This document shows, piece after piece, positions 12,801-27,800 of a DNA stretch of 64,000 bases (the stretch's first letter is position 1; every line of letters starts with the position of its first letter). The notes beneath the pieces were generated by a model that made no database searches, was not told the DNA's origin, and saw nothing but the letters and a program-made list of their open reading frames with translations. Origin of the DNA: Mermis nigrescens (taxonomy: Eukaryota > Nematoda > Enoplea > Mermithida > Mermithidae); NCBI GenBank assembly GCA_036768485.1, contig JAVLUZ010000154.1:5002724-5066723 (forward strand), read 5' to 3'. A program made the translations under genes and the position numbers.

Positions 12801-15800
12801 GAGTCTCTATATACCGTGCATGGGCAGCAGTCAATTCTGGTGGTATGCGTGGTGTAAAACTGGCGAAAATCCCCAAAAAGCATGTCAAAAATTCAAATAT
12901 GGGGTGTGGGGATCTGCTGGATTCTTGGAGGAATCTAAACCACACATGGGTTTTGGGGAGAGGGGTTCAGCAGACCCCGAAAATTCGGCACACCCCCAAG
13001 TCGTCAGAACCCCAAGAATCGAATTTTCGGCTTGTTCTTGTTAGGATTTTCGATAGATCACACCACCCAGACCATAAATGCAACGGCTCAAAATTTGGGA
13101 GGTCCGGCCATTTTCAGGGAAGGGGGTAAATGACCTCAAATTTTTGGCTAAAAGCGGCCTAAAACGTCTAAAAATGCCAAAAAATCGTTTTGAAATGGGG
13201 GGGGGGGTCAAAATTTTCTGGCTTCGGGAGGATAGGGGATAAACGTCTGACTTTGGATGGGGGATCCCCCATCCCCTGCATGTATGACTTCGACCCCCAG
13301 AACCTGGGTGCGGCCATAATATGGTCTAAATCCCCTCCTACGTCCATATATCTGACCATAAATTCAAAAACGTAAAAACGCGTACTTTACGAAAAAACAT
13401 CGAAATAGCTTTTTTCGAAAAAAACCGAGAAGACGGCACAAGCAAAATGAATAAAATGTACGAGACGTCAGTGTAAACTCTTTTAAACTACTGATTTCTT
13501 AATTGAATAATCCTTGAAATGATTCATTCAAAGGCTTAGAGTTTTGAGTAAGAGGGTAGCCGACTATTCCTCGAAGAGTTGGCGCAGTCAAAAATTTAAA
13601 TTTTCAAGAAAAACGCCAAAAACCAGCAATTAAAAGACTACTTTTCGCCCCAAAAATCGGGTATGGGCCAAAAGGCACACTTTTTTAGGGGTTGATGAGA
13701 ACATTTTGTGAAATTTTGTCTTGGAAATCAATGAATGCATAAATTCAGTACGTTTAAATTATCGCTTAAATTTAGATTTAAATTTATGTCGATGAAACAA
13801 TTTTGATTCGAAGGTTATCTAAGCCAGTATACTGTAAACAAGAGCATTTAATTAAGTATAGACAAAAATATGTGGATAAAAAATATAATGTATAATATAA
13901 AAAACATGTAAAATTAATTAGAATAAAAATGAATTTAATAGAAATAAAAAATAGAATAGACTGGAAATATGTAGGTCGTAGATCACATCACAAAAGACAA
14001 CGATTCCTACCAAGGCTCATTTCATCATCATGATCAGCAGCTTTGCGTTTTTTGGTGAAAAAATAGAATAAACCTGGAAAAAGTAGTTATAAGCACGAAC
14101 AAAATGATGAAAATTAAAATGATTATTATCAACTATCAATTATTAAAATTGTCAATATTTAATTAATTCTTAATTACTAAAATCACTAATTTTTAATCAT
14201 TAAAATTACCTATTTGTTATGATTAAATTTATTAAATTGAACTAAATTGCTTACATATTAATTATTGATTAATTATTAATTTAAATGATGATTAAAACAC
14301 GTTAATAATTTAGAAGAATCAAGTTAAAAAATTATGGGGAGCGAGACAAAGATCTAACCCTGAAAATGTGTGTATTTGTATGCAGGAACCTGAAATTCGT
14401 AACAAACGTATCGACAAAAACCCGTAAAAAATAGACCTTTAAATACACTAATAAATGAAATGAATATGATACCGCAAACATTTATGTATGTATATACATA
14501 ACAGAAATCAAAATAGTTTAGAAACATGCTTTACTTAAAAGAAGCCAAAACTAAATCTTGATATAATGATAATAAAATGAATAATTAAAAATTAAAAATC
14601 AGATAAATCATAAAAATAATAAGAAAATTATAGAGAAGCAATATAAAAATATGATATAAAAATCAACGGTAAATCATGATCATAACTAAACCAACGATTA
14701 TTTTCGATTGCATGTCACTTAAATTATGTAATAATTAAACAAACAAATAAAATGAATAACTAATGCAAATAAATACAATAATATCCCTCACAGGTATACT
14801 GTAACCGGTCAAAAGTATACTGTAGAAAAAGAAGAAGGCAAATTACTGAATTTTGAGCCTTGTTTCACATTATCGTTATCAGACGATAAACGGTCTTTGA
14901 TCTTTTGCAACGATTCATCATCCTCTCTACACCCTTCGTCGCTGCTGTCTAAAACGAATTATTTACATGTTTTTACATTACAATAAAACAGTTTACACCA
15001 CCCTACGCAATGTTATTGCGAACAAACGCACGTATAGGCTGTAAGCCGGAAAGGGAGATCAAAAACTGCTTCCTTAAAAGGTGGACCGACTAAAAAGCTA
15101 ATAAGTTATTGACTGTACCTTACCTCTGAGTTGGCTTAATGACCATTGACCACACATGGACGTGGTGGGTATAAGAGAGGGGGTCTGGACCGTAGGTGGG
15201 CCGCATAAAAAATCTGGTAAGGGGGTGCAGGATTTTTCAAAGGTTAAAAAATGGTCTAAAAAATGGTGGTATGGCGACAAAAACACCATTTTTCAACGTT
15301 TCTCATTGAGCATTATCCATTGGCATCAAAAAATTGCGAAAAAATTTTAAAAATTGTATTCTGGCGGCGGGGGTGATATTTTGTTTTCCAGAGGGTGCAT
15401 ACCCCCAACCCCCACGCACACGTGTGGTCTGGACCATACCTGGGCAATGACCGGTCTTCCCATTAATACCCGGCCGGAGCGAAAAATTTTGCTTAGTTGC
15501 CAGATTCAAAAAGAGTTTTGTTATGAAAATCTACCTCACGATTTTCAAATACAGTCGAACTCGGATAATGCAAACCCCGGATAATGCACATTTCTGGTTG
15601 CACACTAGCACACGCGGTCCCGGCAAAAGAGTACATTAACATATCTCGTATAATGAGCAAGCGGACCTCGGATAATGCACACATGGATTACTGATATTTC
15701 ATAAACACCATTTTACCTAATACAGAAGGAAAGCATAAACTTTTATTACACTATTATCAAGAGGTAAGGGTACAATATTCGTCTTCTTTGTATTCCTCGT

Positions 15801-18800
15801 ATCATAGTTTTAAAGCAATATTAGATTCACTCGGATGATGCACACCTTTGCCCTCGGACCCTAAGGGGTGTGCGTTATCCGAGTTTGACTGTAAATTATG
15901 AATTTCCATGTGCATTATCATACATAGGTAGCGCGATAGCGCTACCTGTGTATGCGCTACCTATGTATAATATACTTGGCCATCCTTTTTTCTTATGCTT
16001 ACCACAGCGAGTGATAATTTTATGCCCCCCTCACAGCTATAAATGGACGCATATTATTGAAGATATATAATAAAAAAAGCTTATGAGCTCTTTTTTTGTT
16101 TACATTCAATATTGATTTTGTGACGAGTCTGCAAAGTTTTGGCATAACGTTATATGTAACATACAGCAATTTTTGATGGTTTTTCGCCAGCGTCGACACA
16201 ACTCTGTGTAAATGTCGCAAGCAATTTAATAGTGTAGAATTATAGAACATAATTCTCTAAATATCCAGAGTGTAAAGATAGATTACTGCGTTTTTGACTT
16301 CTTGATGTCTGCCAACAACTCCGGTTATGAAACCCAAAAAATCTTTTCTGATAGAAATGTACTACGGCTTAAGGTCTACTTTGTGCTTACCGGCAAACTT
16401 CTTCCCATTCAATACGGAGTTAGATCTAGGGGTTTGAACTTTACACTCTGGCGTCAAAGATTTCTCCGTCAACTTCTATGGTTATAAGTTGGGATAAATT
16501 AAATAAAAAATGGCTAAACGTCGCAGCAAACCGCGCTTAAAAACTCAATCTTGAATTAATTATGGAGGTAAAAAGTTCGAAATCAGGGGTGTAACATAGG
16601 GCAAAAAACACGTTTTCTTCCCTTTTTTGATAGACCAATATCTCAAATGTATTGCGGAATATAGGTTTTTCACTCACAAACGTGCTACAATTTAAAGGCT
16701 ACAAACTAGCCCATAGGTCCATACCAAATTTCTTTACACTTAATAGGAAGTTATGTAGGTTCAGATTTTTAAAGTTTGCAATGTGGTGGATGGTGGAAAA
16801 TACGGTTTTGTCCTTTCTTTTGTTCGCCACTTTCTTAGTTTAGAAGTTGGGATAAGTCAAATAGAATAAAAATAAATTACTTTTTAAGGGGTACACATCA
16901 CAGTAGATGGCGTGTATTTACAACAATATTTAACCTTTTCAGGAGGTGTAAAGTCAAAAATATTTTTCAGGGTGTTAAACGTGTTTCTGTCTTGTTTTTT
17001 GGCGCCAACTTATCCCATTATGAGTCTGGACATGATCTCAAGTCTAGAAATTAACCAGGAATCAAACGCGATATGCAGCAAAAGCGCATTTTTTATACTC
17101 AATAGTGGTGTAGAGTGGTTTATCTCTAATATTTATTTGTCTTCAGGCCATTCTATTGTGGATACTTAACTTTTTCATAAATATTGATTGTAATATCAGA
17201 GTAATATCAGAACAGCGAATCAGACTAAAATCTTCTTTACAATCTGCGGTTGTGTAAGTTTTACACTGCAGATTGACTTCATTTTTCTGTAATGTCAGAA
17301 TTACGAATCTGATTGTTAGTTTTCTCAACAACTAGTATTTGTGTTAATGTGTAAATTTTACACTACAAATTCATTTTACTTCAGAGCGTTGCAAATGTAA
17401 ATTTTCTTCAAAATATGTCCCATAAGGTAAGGATTACGAATCTGACTGTATGTTTTCTTTACAACCAGTAGTTGTGTGAAATTTGCACTGAAAATTATCT
17501 TTAGTTTCATAGCATTGCAGAGGCTTAATTTTTTTAAAATGTTCCACATAAGGTCAGCTTTACGAATCCAAGTATAAGTGTTCTTCATATCCAGTAATTG
17601 CGTGCAGTGTATGCTGAAAATATTTGAACTGTTTAAATAAGATAACGTTGTCTTGCTTAAAAAATATAATGTTGATATTCGGAACAAGATTTTTTCGCAT
17701 GTTCTTGGACTGCAGACATTATTGTGGCATGTTACCACATGTGTTTACTGACTGACTTACTCAAAGCATGCTGATTAAAAGTAGAGTACTAGCAAAGAAA
17801 AATGCTCTGATGGAGCAAAAAGACAAATATACTTGGGATTACGGATTATTAAGGATGTAAAAAGAGGACACAAGGAAAAAGCTCCTGTGTATATGCCTAG
17901 AGTTGGAAAAATTTTTAAAAATCAGATTCTCTTTAATTAATGCTAAGAATTGAAGGTCTGTATATCTATCTAAAATTGTCTATCTATATATCTATCCACA
18001 TATGTCTGTATATCTATCTAGTCTATCTATCTCTCTTTAAAATCTGTGGTTACTGAAAAAGGTAACCTTCTTTAAATAATTATAAGTGCTTCACATTGTA
18101 TAAACATAATCTAAAATGTATACTTTTTGTAAATTGCTTGCAGGTTGCAACGCTGACTTACTTTGTATTGTGATTGATAGAAAACTAATTGAAATTGTAT
18201 TTAAAGATTTGTTTTATTATCATGAGCATTATAGCAAGCAAATCTGGCGTCAATCGGTCAGTGCACACAATTGTTGCGGGCATGCAAGGGTACCTATGTG
18301 TAGTCTGTTTCACAAAAGATTACGTTTCCTTCTGCTTTAAACCAACAATTTCCTGGATTGTCTTGAAGTTTGCTATTTCATTCAATTAGCTTACAAAGTC
18401 GCTCCTAGTTTACACCACCTAATTTCCCTTAGCTATTGCATAGCTTACTTGCTGCTTTTTCAATCGTTTTTTTGGGTTAGATATGTAGTTTATTGCAATT
18501 GGTTGGCTGCAGAATATTCTTCGATTTTGGCGTTGGTTAGAGAAAGTCTGATTGTTAACAGTTTGTGACTTTAAGCATATACATAGGAGCTTTTTCCGAG
18601 TCCCCTCCTTTTACAACCTTAATAATCTGTAATCCAAAGTATATTCGTCTTTTTTGTTCCATCGGAGCATTTTTCCTTGGTGGTGTACATAGCTTTGTTT
18701 TATCAGTCGATGAATGGGGAGCATACATGTAACAGGGGAGGATGGGGAGATCCCCCACTTAAAGTCGGACATCCCCTCCATTTCCCCCAAAGCCAGAAAA

Positions 18801-21800
18801 GTTTTGACCATCACCCGACTTTCAGAAAAAATTGAACTTTTTGGCCGTTTTTAGGCGTTTCTGGCCGTTTTTGGCCAAAAATTGGAGGTTACTTATACCT
18901 CCCCAAATAGCCGGGAACCCCTCCCGAAATTTCGAGCCGTTACAGGTATTATGGGGAGATGTATTGATTGATATGCATTAGTTAGTTGATTCGTTGGTAT
19001 GCATTGTTTTGTTATTTACATATGCACTTCCATTTCTTGTGCTTCAATATATTTTGTGATTTTTTCACTTAAAATTCTTGTTGATACTTGCACTTGAACT
19101 GGGTTGAACCCATTGCCCAGGCATGGTCTGGACCTACCCCTTCCCCGAGAATCCAGCAGACCCCCAAAAATTAATAAAGCCCTCAGAATTGAATTTTTTG
19201 GCAATTTGACCCTATCATGCCCTCCAGTGCCCTCAAAGAGGTTACCCCTAGCCAGGTTTTTCGCACAAGCTCCCTTTGTACACGTACAAATATAGTCCCC
19301 AAAAGTCTTTGTACATTTTTGACATCATAATTTCGGGTACTATAATATAGTATACTTAGCATTTCAGTGTATAAAAACAGGCTTTTTAGACATTTGGTAG
19401 CGTATTTTAGCCAATTTTTGGGTTTCTGACGACAAAAAATACTGAAAATAGTCTCAAAACGGCGCAAAGCACCGAAAAATCAGGTATTTTTGCTTTCTAA
19501 ATACAATTTCGGCCATAATGAAGATATATAAAAAGAGAAAATTATTCATTTCAGCGCAGAGCGCTGTAAATTTCAGGGAATTTTAGACCTTTTTACAGTT
19601 TTTGTCATCCTAAAAATTTTTGTACATGTACAAAGATGGTCCCGAAAAATCTTTGTACATCGGGAAAAACTTTGCCGAATACAAAAAAGCGTGACTATGG
19701 CTAAAGTATTTTCGATCCAAGGGTTCGTGATTTATAAAAATCTTTGAAATCGTCCGGATTCAAGCCTTTTTTGCGATCGATTAGTTCAAAACTTTTACTT
19801 TTTTCTGTGAAAAATCAAGTTTTAGTCACAAAACATTTTTACACTGTTTCGCAAAGAACAATTGAAGAGCTTTCATGTTTGTTAAACAGTCGACTTATAA
19901 TTTATTTCACGAAACCTTACCTTCCATAATACTCTGATGGGAAACAAGATTATCTCAGTAAACTTTACACCTCCTGGCCAACTCAATTCAGACTACAGAA
20001 ACAGGCATAAGCCGCAAAATATATGTACTTAGACTTTTGCGTTGTTTAAGAGGAAGTCTAATTGTTTAGCACATTCTTACGGCTTTTGCGCGTTTAGAGA
20101 AATTTTCCCTATTCTCCTCCTTTTACATCCTTAAGAATAAAGAAATCCAAGTATATTCATATTTTTTGCACCATAGGAGCATTTTTTCTTGCTATCAATA
20201 TGTTCTATGTGCGCTGACTTGTACACGGTCCGACCAAAGCGTTTAGGTCGCGTTTTCTCAAAATTAACCAGCGCTTCACGCTGTTTGGGTCGCGTTCTCT
20301 TAAAGTAGAGCATCACAGGATACTCTTTAGGTCTCTGGCAATTAGGTCATGAAAAAGCGTACCTAAATAAACACAATCGGTTCTTTATTGTTCAAATTTC
20401 GTGGCGAGCACTGTATGCAGAAAGTTTGAACGATTCACTCAGTATATATCATCATGAAATAGAGTAAGTTTTTTTTTAAATTTTTCTTAGCCATTGTATA
20501 AGGCTCGTCGAGAAACATTCAAAGATGTCTTTATTTTTCCCATCTCCAAACGGTTCTCGAGATATCCGACTTCAAAGTTAGTGATCACCCCCTGAAATAA
20601 AATCTTGGATACGGGCTGTATGTACATGATTAAATGCAATAAAATGCGTATAATTAGTAATTAATTAATTTATCCATTTCTTCCTTATCAATACCTTTTA
20701 GTAAAAATCGGATAGATTTCTCAACAGTATCCGAACCCGAACTTATACGTAGCGATTTATCGGATTGTGCCCTATGTTTGGCTCCTTTTGGTCTTACTGT
20801 AGGGGTCAGGGTGCATAACGGCAGGTCATCTTCATTTGAACATTTTTTCTGGATCATTGTAGCACGGCCTTTTAACGCCTCGTTTTGCTTAATCAAAAAT
20901 TCATGACACTTTACACACAATCCGATTTAAATGTAGAAAAAATTCTACTTATTGAAAAAATTAATGATTAACATAATTTAATCTCTATTCCTACGCACGT
21001 AAATGTATGCTCGAAAAAACTAACATAAAAAGAAAATTATAAACATGTAGCGCATGTATTTACACGGACGAATAAAAAAGTGGAAGGATACAAAGTAAAT
21101 GAATATAAAGAAAAAATAATGCATTAGAGACAAACAATTTTTTCACTGAAAGAATTTAAATTTATTAGAAGCATTATTGAACGAAAATAAGAGCCAAATT
21201 AGTCAAAAATCGCGTAAAAGTTAAGGATAAATTATCAATCAAATTCCATTTGTCAGCCAATGAAACACAATGCTTTCTTCCATTTTTATTATGCACATAA
21301 CAAAAAACCAATGATAGTCGAAAGAATTTTAAAAATTTTTGACATTTTTTGACAGCGCGTCTTATAAAAATATTTACATATTCACGAATTATAAATTAAA
21401 ATATAAATTATACGAATACTTATAAAATTGCAATCTCGTTTTTAAGTATGTATGTAAGTATACTGTAGCCGACCCGTTCACGAAATTTACATAAATTATT
21501 CAGGCATCGCGATACGTCACGTGACACTGGGCTGACCAGTAATTTAAAAAAAAATTAGATTAAACATTTAGAACAATAGAGAAAAAATTGACTAAAAATT
21601 ATCAGCAGGCTGATCATTTTTCATTTATAAGAACGGGTAAATTTAATCAGAAACAGCCACTTTCAGAAAAAAAGTACCCCGTATATTGTAGATTTTGAAA
21701 TTTGAGACCCGCATACATTCATTAGAAAATTTAAACATTTAAATTTTGAAAATTATCCTCTGGAAACATCGTCTCTAACCCGAAATGAGGGATGAATTTT

Positions 21801-24800
21801 AATATTGGATTAGGAAAATATTTGTTTGTGACAGTGATCGTACGGGCACCCCGACCCCGAAAAACCCCGGCCTAAACTCCGACCCCCGATCGGGGGCAAG
21901 ATTTTCCGAATCGGGGTTGAAACTTTTTCGGGAGTTAAATATAGCATTTAATTTTTCGGTACATAGGAGAATTGTATCAATAGCAAATAAATTCGGCAAA
22001 CACCAAACAAGGATTATTCATTCACGGGAATAATGAACTAGCAAGAAAAAATGCTCCGATGGAACAAAAAAGGGAAATATACTTGGGATTGTGAATTATC
22101 GAGGATGTAAAAGGAGGGGACTAGGAAAAATCTCCCTATGTTATATGCCAAAAATCGCAAAATATGTTAAAAATCCAACTTTCTCTAAACAATGCAAAAA
22201 ATCGAAGTATATTCTGCGGCCTTTGAAAAAAGTAAAAGTTTAGTAAACAATTGTTGTAGACATGTGTAAAAGAGTATCTACTTAAGGTCTGTTGCACGTC
22301 AGCTTCCGTGTTTCCTACTGCTTTGAACCAACAATATCATCGATTGTCTTGAATGCATCGATATGTACTATTTCATTCAATTCGCTTAGCTACTGCATTG
22401 CTAATTCGCTGCTTTTTTTAATCAATTTTTTGGTAATTTGAATATTGCTTGCACTTTGACACTTAGAATGGCTGTATCTGCTAATTGACATGCTTAGTAA
22501 TAATGAAATACGAACAACTTAATTATGATTTGTTAACCGAATTTCACTTTCAGTCACATTATTAAGCAACTCAGAGTTGAATGAAGTCTGCAAAAAGTTG
22601 CATTACGTAATATGCTTTTAATTTATTATGTCAATGAGAGAAAATTATTTTAAAATAATACGTTTTTTCAGAGACCGCAGAATATACTTCGATTTTTTGC
22701 ATTGTTTAGAGAAAGTAGGATTTTTAACATATTTTGCGATTTTTGGCATATAACATAGGGAGATTTTTCCTAGTCCCCTCCTTTTACATCCTCGATAATT
22801 CACAATCCCAAGTATATTTCCCTTTTTTGTTCCATCGGAGCATTTTTCTTTGCTAGTACCCTACTTTTAATTAGCAAGATTTGGAAATACAATACTAGAT
22901 TTTATTTACTGTGCGGTTCTTCTAATAATTGAATGGTTTAAACTTTACAAAGCTACTAGTTGTAGAAGAAACAAACATTCTGATTAGTAATTCTTATGTT
23001 ACGTAGAACATCCTGTAAAGAAATATGCTTCCAAAACTTTCTAGAGCTAAACTTAATTTACATTTTAAACTTTACACAAGAGTGTAAAGAATTTTAGTGG
23101 GATTAATAATTTCGATATTGCTCTGATATAAAGCTACGCATTTATTAAGAAATGAAACCTCTATAATGTTCTAAGAACAAATTAACATTAGGTGTTAATC
23201 ACTTTACACTACTCTTCATGCGCCCCTAGCAGACGTATCACATCTGTTTCCGTATATATTTTACGACTTTAGGGAAAAAATAAGTTACTGTGAGGCTCTA
23301 GAACGAAGCTTATTATATAGTGTAAACTTTACACTAGCAACGAGTGTAAAGCAGATTTTAGTCGGATAGACACAGATGTAAACCATTTTACATCACTGTT
23401 GAGTGTAAACAAGCGCGCCCAGCTGACGTCCCTTATTTAATCCCATGTAAATTTTCAGATTTCGGCAAAAAATTTAGGTTTTTGCAAAGCTCTAGAACGA
23501 AGATAAACCACTTTACATCACTGTTGAGTGTAAACAAACGCGCCCAGCTGACGTCCCTTATTCGATTCCATGTAAATTTTCAGATTTCGGCAAAAAATTC
23601 AGGTTTTTGCTAAGCTCTAGAACGAAGATTAATTAGCAGTGTAAACTTTACACAACCGCCTAGTGTAAAGAGGATTTTATTCCGATTTGTAAATCTGATA
23701 TTACTCGGATATTATTATCAACATTTATGAAAAAATTGCATGTCTACAATGGTCTCAGGACAAATAAACAATGAGTGTAAACTACTTTACATCACTGTTG
23801 GATGTAAACAAACGCGTCTACGTGACGTCTCACATTTGATTCTTTGAAAATTTCTAGACTCCAGGAAAAATTAGGTTTCTGGAATGCTCAAAAACGAAGA
23901 TAAATACATATGTAGTGTAAACTTCATGTAAATACCTAGTGTAAAGAAGATTTTGGTCAGATTCGTAATTTTGATATTGTTCCGATATTACGATTAATAT
24001 TAATGAAAAAAATTAAGTCTCCATAATGTCCTATGGGCAAACTAACAATAGGTGTAAACCACTTTACAACACTGTAGAGTGTAAACATATGCGCCAGACT
24101 GGCATATCAAATTTGCTTCCTGGTCCATTTCTAGACTTGATAATCGTGTCCCTGACTCATAACCGGAGAAGTAGGCCGAAAAAACAAGACAGAAACGCAT
24201 TTTAAACACCAAATTTTTGACTTTACACTCGCTAAATATTAATGTATAGACAATTTGCTTTGACATGCACCCGATATAAAGCACTTTAGTTGTATCCTAT
24301 TGGACTTATCCCGACTTCTGGACGGAGAAAGTAGCGAACAAAAAACGCAACAAAAACGTATTTTCCATCATTTAGAACACTGTAAACTTTAAAATTCCGT
24401 ACCGAACTCCCCATTGAGTTTAAAGAAATTCGGTTTGGTACAATTTGTAGCTTTTAAATCGTAGTACATTCCTGTGTGCCAAAATTCTCTTGCAAAAATT
24501 ATTTGGTATGATTTATTAATCAAAATTCGGAAAAAACGTGTTTTTTCGCCCATTTTTTACCTCTGATTTCGAACTTTACACCCCCCATAAATAACTCAAT
24601 ATTGCGTAATTTTAAATGCGGTTTGCTGCGATGTGTAGCCCCTGAAAGGCACTTTATTACTGCCGTATTCAATTTACCCTGACTCAAAAGCGGAAAAATT
24701 TGGCAGAGAAATCTTAGTTAAAATCCGTTTTTTACACCATCAGCTAGAGTGTAAACTTTAAAACCCAGGATCTAACTCACCATAGAGCGTAAAAGACTTT

Positions 24801-27800
24801 GCTTATATGCAGAATGTAGCCCTTGATCCGCTCTACATTTCTGTCAGAAAACATTTTAAAAAACTTATAACCGGAGTTAGTATCAGACATAAGCAGGTTG
24901 AAAACTCGACCAAAATGTGCTTTTTCACCCCCAGATTTTCGCACTCTTTACACTCCCATTCGAGAACTAATGCGAATTTCAACAAACAAAAAAAAGTCAT
25001 TTTGGAGCATCCCTTCCTCTACAAATCTGTACCATTAATTTATTTGAGGAGTCAATACTGAGTTGTCCACATGCCGTCTAAAAAACCTTCCAAAATTCAT
25101 CCTATGTTATAACGTTACACAAAAACTTTACACCTTCTTTACACAGCCAGTTTTGAGTTTCAAGAAAAACAAAAAAACACGGGCAGCGAATTTTTTCATT
25201 ATCTATCTTTTAAAAAAAACCGCACCTTCCAGAAGTGTCCCGTTATAGCTGTAGGGGGTGCACAGGTGTTAGGGGTACCCAAGTATATTATAGGTACGCG
25301 CTAACGCGCTACCTATGATATGTTAAACTCGACACTCCTGATATTTCATAAAATGTACGCCTGTCGCCATGTTGTTAACGCGGTCTGACATGTTCGCATA
25401 TTTATCACCATGAAGTGCGCCAACACGCTCTGCATTTTGTCATTCATAAAAATACACTATGGACAGGGGCGGATTTGAGGGGGCGGCCGCCCCCCCCCCC
25501 GTTGGCCAAAGATATTTGGCGAGATAAAGAATGGATATGAAATTTGCAATGATTTTTGGCCGTCAGTGACCATAATTTCTCGAATTTTTCCGGCGCTACG
25601 CGACGGATGATACCTATTAATGACATTTATTTACTTTCTTGGCGACCTGGAAGCACGGGTCTTTGTATTCGGCAAAGATTTTTCGCGATGTAAAAAAGAC
25701 TTTTCGTGACCGTCTTTGTGCATGTACACAAAGATTTTTGGGAAGACAAAAACTGCAAAAAAGGTCTGAAATTCGCTTATATTTTTTGTATGTCCTATAT
25801 ATCTTTATAATATCAGAAATCGCATTTTGAAAGGAAAAACGTAAAAATTTTCAGCGCTTCGCGCCGATTTAAGACCATTCTTAATGATTTTTGCCCTCAT
25901 AAAATCAGGAATCAGCCAAAATACGTAACCAAAGGTCGAACAACTCTGTTTTAACCACACTAAAGTCGCTACCGTACTATATCATAGTACCCAAAAATTT
26001 GCGTGTACAAAATGTACAAAGACTTTTAGCGACCGTCTCGGTACATGTATACAACAAACGGACCTTGTACAAAAAAACACTGCCTGGAAGCCATTTTCTG
26101 TTAATGTAGGTTTCAAAAGAATTTTAGCAGCATAAACAGCTATTTTTGCATAGTTTTCTTCTATTTTCAATTAAAAATTTCGACGTTTCACATCAAATGC
26201 TAAAAATAGAGGAAATCAAGCAGTAAATCATGCTTTTAGACGTCTACACGCCTCAATTTGACAAATTTTCCGGCGCTTCGCGCCGAATTTTTGTTGAAGA
26301 AATTTAATGATTCTTTCGCACAAAATTGTCTAAAATTTTAAAATTTTAAGAAAAAAGATATCGCGTCAAAAGTGTTTTTATGTAAAAGTATACATGTAGA
26401 ACACCGAAAAAAACGCTATTTAGCGAAGGGCAAATTTTTTGGACCTATTTTTGACTGTTTTTGGAACAATTGGGATACCGCCCCCTTAGTTTAATCCTTA
26501 ATCCGCCACTGACTATAGATTTATTATATTATTTAGCAAAAAAAGAAAAAACTGTGGAAGAATACGAAAAAGCGAGAGCGATTAGTGATTAAAATTGAAA
26601 GGAATGCTAAATTGCTAAAACCATGTTTGAACTTGCAATGAAAAATAAAATATTGAAGATAATATTTGCATGGTTATTTATTTATTTTTTTATTTTATTT
26701 TTTTCTTCATTTTTTCCTTTTTTCTTCTTTTTCTCCACATTATTTCTGTTTGTTTATTTCTTTTTGCTTCTTTCTCGTATTGATGACTTCTTACTATAAC
26801 CAGCTTTATTAGTATGCGCTACAAACAAGTGAAGGTATCGTTTTTATCCTTTTTAAATTGGTACATATGTAATCATGCAATGTTAACTGTTAATCTTCAA
26901 CCCCGATCCCGACCCCCAAAACCGGGGTTTTAATCCCCGACCCCGACCGAGGTTGAAAAGCTGACCCTGTACGATCACTGGTTTGTGATCAACAGGGGCC
27001 AACCGGGCCACGAATGTTTACGTTTTAATATGCTTCATAGGATAATAGGGCATGTTAAGGTATATACGTTCAACACGTCGGTTGTGCGTGGGCGGAAATA
27101 GGACCGACGTGTTAAACATAAAACCTAACAAGCTCTAGAAGCTTATTAAAGCGTAAACAATAAACAAAACGATTAATTTATGATTATAAAAAACAGCCCT
27201 ATTGTGACAGTTCAAAATTTTAAGACGTTTTTTCTTGATAGGGATGCTTCTACATATAATTTTCATTGAAAACTTATGAATATGGAAATTTTCAGTAAAT
27301 TAAAACAAAACGGTAAATTTTGGTATTTAAATGAATACAACAAAATCTTTAAATTTGACAAAAATTATGGCTTACAGTAAACGGTCCATTTAATTTTCTA
27401 ATTTTTTTCTCCATTTTTTACAATTTTTAGCGCCAATTGACAGTGGTCGATGAGAAATGTGGAAAAAAGGCGTTTTTCGCACTCATCATAAATTTTTCAG
27501 CACTTTTCTGATTTTTGAACATTCTTGTACCCCCATACCTCCAAAAATCTCATCTTAGTCATATGAAATATTTAAGAAAATACTATCGAACGTCAAAAAA
27601 TATTCAAAGGTCTAATCTGAATAATTTTAAAATATTGATATTTTAAAAAAATTCAAAACGTTAATTAATATTTAATAAATTAAGGTTACTTTTTTGGATA
27701 GGACAACCTTTGGCTTTGATTTTTCATCCTTATTCCGATGAACCCGGCTTGATTTCGATCCAATAAAGCTTTTTAGCTGGAAATTTTAGTTAGAAATATA

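Larger units (their letters stand above)
21832..26980. mobile_element. H9 hAT-like element, 5.1 kb through nested insertions
   Basis: Inverted ends CAGTGATCGTACGGG and CCCTGTACGATCACTG with a perfect 8-bp duplication GTTTGTGA (21824-21831, 26981-26988). Next to the ends are cgaccccga/cggggt repeats. Without the C6 insertion (about 22038-25318) and the H4 insertion (25464-26511) about 0.8 kb of own sequence remains, matching 39895-41650 in reverse. No transposase is recognisable; CAG ends with 8-bp duplication fit the hAT superfamily. Confidence 0.8.

Noticed and set aside
15552..15891. Full-length pogo transposon
   Set aside because: Only 340 bp with no coding capacity; non-autonomous.
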